Below are positions 49,733 through 50,862 of a stretch of DNA of 50,862 nucleotides, piece by piece. Under the pieces are notes generated by a model. It saw only the letters and a list, made by a program, of their open reading frames with translations, was not told where the DNA came from and did not search any database. How positions within the stretch are numbered: position 1 is the stretch's first letter; every line of letters begins with the position of its first letter. The DNA is from a virus: the IMG/VR virus record IMGVR_UViG_3300013131_000061, positions 1 to 50,862 of that record. One strand, written 5' to 3'. The position numbers were made by a program, and so were the translations under genes.

Positions 49733-50851
49733 ATGGCAGTTATACCAGAACCAGAAAGAACCAGGTTATATAATAGAATCCTGAATTTATTGGGGGCTCC
49801 TCTTAGAGCCGTAGAATTGGAATACGAAATGATGGATTCCCTTTTAGAATTATCAATTCAAGATTATGCCGAATATGTTCAGGATTGGTTGATTGAATCT
49901 CAATGGACTACCCTTTACGGTTTGAACTTGGATACACAGTCTTTGGCAAATGCTTTGGTTAGAAGATCTTTGGATTGGGAAACACAATACACATACGCCT
50001 ATTCAAAAATTGCTGGTTTACAAAATGCCGGTCCGTGGGTACTAAAAAGGGATTATATCAGTTTGGTACCTAATCAACAAATTTATGAAATTCCGGCATG
50101 TAGGGAGATCAATCAACTATTATGGTATTCTCCAACTGAAATGAATAACATGATGTTTGATCCATGGTCTTTCGGTGCTCTTGGTGGTGCCGGAGGATTG
50201 GGAGGGCCAGGTGGTTTTGCTCAATCAGGATATGGTGGTGGGGGATACTTCTTTTTTTCATCATATGATGTAATGTCTCGTCTACAAGATATAAACGTAA
50301 AAAGAAGACTAATCCAACCCGATTTACAATACCAAGTAACTGCACTTCCTGACGGAAAACACGCGATTTGGTTGTTCAATACACCGGGTGGAAGGTTTGA
50401 TTTTGGAGATTCTGAACTTATGAGAGGTCAAGTTTGGTATTGGTATTATGAAGTATGTGAAGATGAAAGAGATCTTTGTCTACAAGACAATCCTGATATT
50501 GTAAGACTTCCATCGGACATTCCATTGGATACCATCAATTGGGACGATCTTAATGAACCAGCAAGAATTTGGGTTAGAAGATGGTTTACCGCATATTGTA
50601 AAGAAACTTTAGCACGTGTAAGAGGTAAATTTAGTGGTAATCTAAAAACACCTGATAGTGAGGTTCAAATGGACTATCAATCTTTACAAACTGAGGCTAA
50701 AGATGAAAAGGTAACTCTTTTGACTGAATTACAAGGAAGGTTAGAAAGATTACGACCTGAAAATCAAATGAAAAAAGAGGCTGAAATTGCAACCAATTTG
50801 AATACTCAATTGAAATTCAGACCTATGACAATACCAATTACTGTAGTATAA
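49733..50851 (+). CDS. 13: Neck protein, gp13-like
   Basis: 372 residues (T4 gp13 has 309). The N-terminal helices (LYNRILNLLGAPLRAVELEY), the segment PWVLKRDYISLVPNQQIYEIP (residues 101-121) and the C-terminal DDLNEPARIWVRRWFTAY, followed by LARVRGKF, match the gp13-like neck layout. Residues 148-171 are an extra glycine-rich loop (GGAGGLGGPGGF). It joins the portal to the tail with gp14. Its stop overlaps the ATG of the next gene (TAATG), so the two are coupled, as gp13-gp14 are in T4. Confidence 0.75.
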   Translation: MAVIPEPERTRLYNRILNLLGAPLRAVELEYEMMDSLLELSIQDYAEYVQDWLIESQWTTLYGLNLDTQSLANALVRRSLDWETQYTYAYSKIAGLQNAGPWVLKRDYISLVPNQQIYEIPACREINQLLWYSPTEMNNMMFDPWSFGALGGAGGLGGPGGFAQSGYGGGGYFFFSSYDVMSRLQDINVKRRLIQPDLQYQVTALPDGKHAIWLFNTPGGRFDFGDSELMRGQVWYWYYEVCEDERDLCLQDNPDIVRLPSDIPLDTINWDDLNEPARIWVRRWFTAYCKETLARVRGKFSGNLKTPDSEVQMDYQSLQTEAKDEKVTLLTELQGRLERLRPENQMKKEAEIATNLNTQLKFRPMTIPITVV

Positions 50852-50862
50852 TGGCCATTATA
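50851..50862 (+). CDS. Start of next gene (partial, only four codons)
   Basis: ATG at 50851 overlaps the gp13-like stop codon (ATAATGGCC) and reads MAII before the window ends. Coupled with gp13, so a gp14-like neck protein is expected by T4 gene order, but no sequence evidence is available. Confidence 0.4.

Noticed and set aside
1-50862. tRNA genes, integrase, IS elements or CRISPR arrays
   Set aside because: No cloverleaf-like segment, transposase or repeat-spacer pattern was seen in the gaps, which are all short.

Overview
The window looks like part of the genome of a large, strictly lytic, contractile-tailed bacteriophage of the T4-like (Tevenvirinae-like) grade. Tail sheath, tail tube, tape measure, several baseplate parts and a neck protein sit beside T4-type replication genes (gp41-like helicase, UvsX-like recombinase, gp32-like single-strand binding protein, FEN-type exonuclease) and a class I ribonucleotide reductase. 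The DNA is AT-rich and tightly packed, with no gene-free stretch above 300 bases. I saw no tRNA, CRISPR array, integrase or insertion sequence. Start codons are preceded by A/T-rich leaders without a Shine-Dalgarno sequence, and the NrdB subunit carries an N-terminal ATP-cone, an arrangement known from Flavobacteriia. Together these point to a host in the Bacteroidota; this is an inference.

Layout from left to right. Bases 1-13654, minus strand: seven tightly coupled large genes for distal baseplate or fibre-network proteins, transcribed from a box near 13676 and running off the left edge as a cysteine-rich protein with a Thr-Pro linker. Bases 13730-16037, minus: gp6-like and gp25-like baseplate wedge genes. 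Bases 16074-24296, minus: nucleotide and replication block (nrdA, nrdB, helicase, small unknown, exonuclease, 35-residue membrane peptide, uvsX, small unknown, ssb), opened by a consensus sigma70-like promoter and punctuated by terminators. Bases 24361-38917, minus: two small proteins, a 2161-residue hub-type protein, a gp53-like wedge, a 1647-residue protein with an OmpA-like segment, and the tape measure. Bases 38915-46331: tail assembly chaperone (with a probable programmed frameshift), tube, a HAD-type phosphatase-like protein, sheath, a small plus-strand ribbon-helix-helix candidate, and two neck/tail-completion candidates. Bases 46359-50862, plus: a SNF2-type helicase, a Mn-type superoxide dismutase fused to a nuclease-like domain, a gp13-like neck protein and the start of one more gene.

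The most notable signals are: (i) a +1 (or -2) frameshift at TTT-TTT-C near the end of the gp26-like gene, opening a 50-codon extension with no ATG, directly upstream of the tape measure, as in lambda G/GT and P2 E/E'; (ii) a complete superoxide dismutase joined in one reading frame to a PD-(D/E)XK-like domain; (iii) a TATTTAT box 5-38 bases upstream of twelve genes and always on the coding strand, which is the reverse complement of the T4 late box and a candidate for this phage's own promoter; (iv) the ATP-cone on NrdB rather than NrdA.
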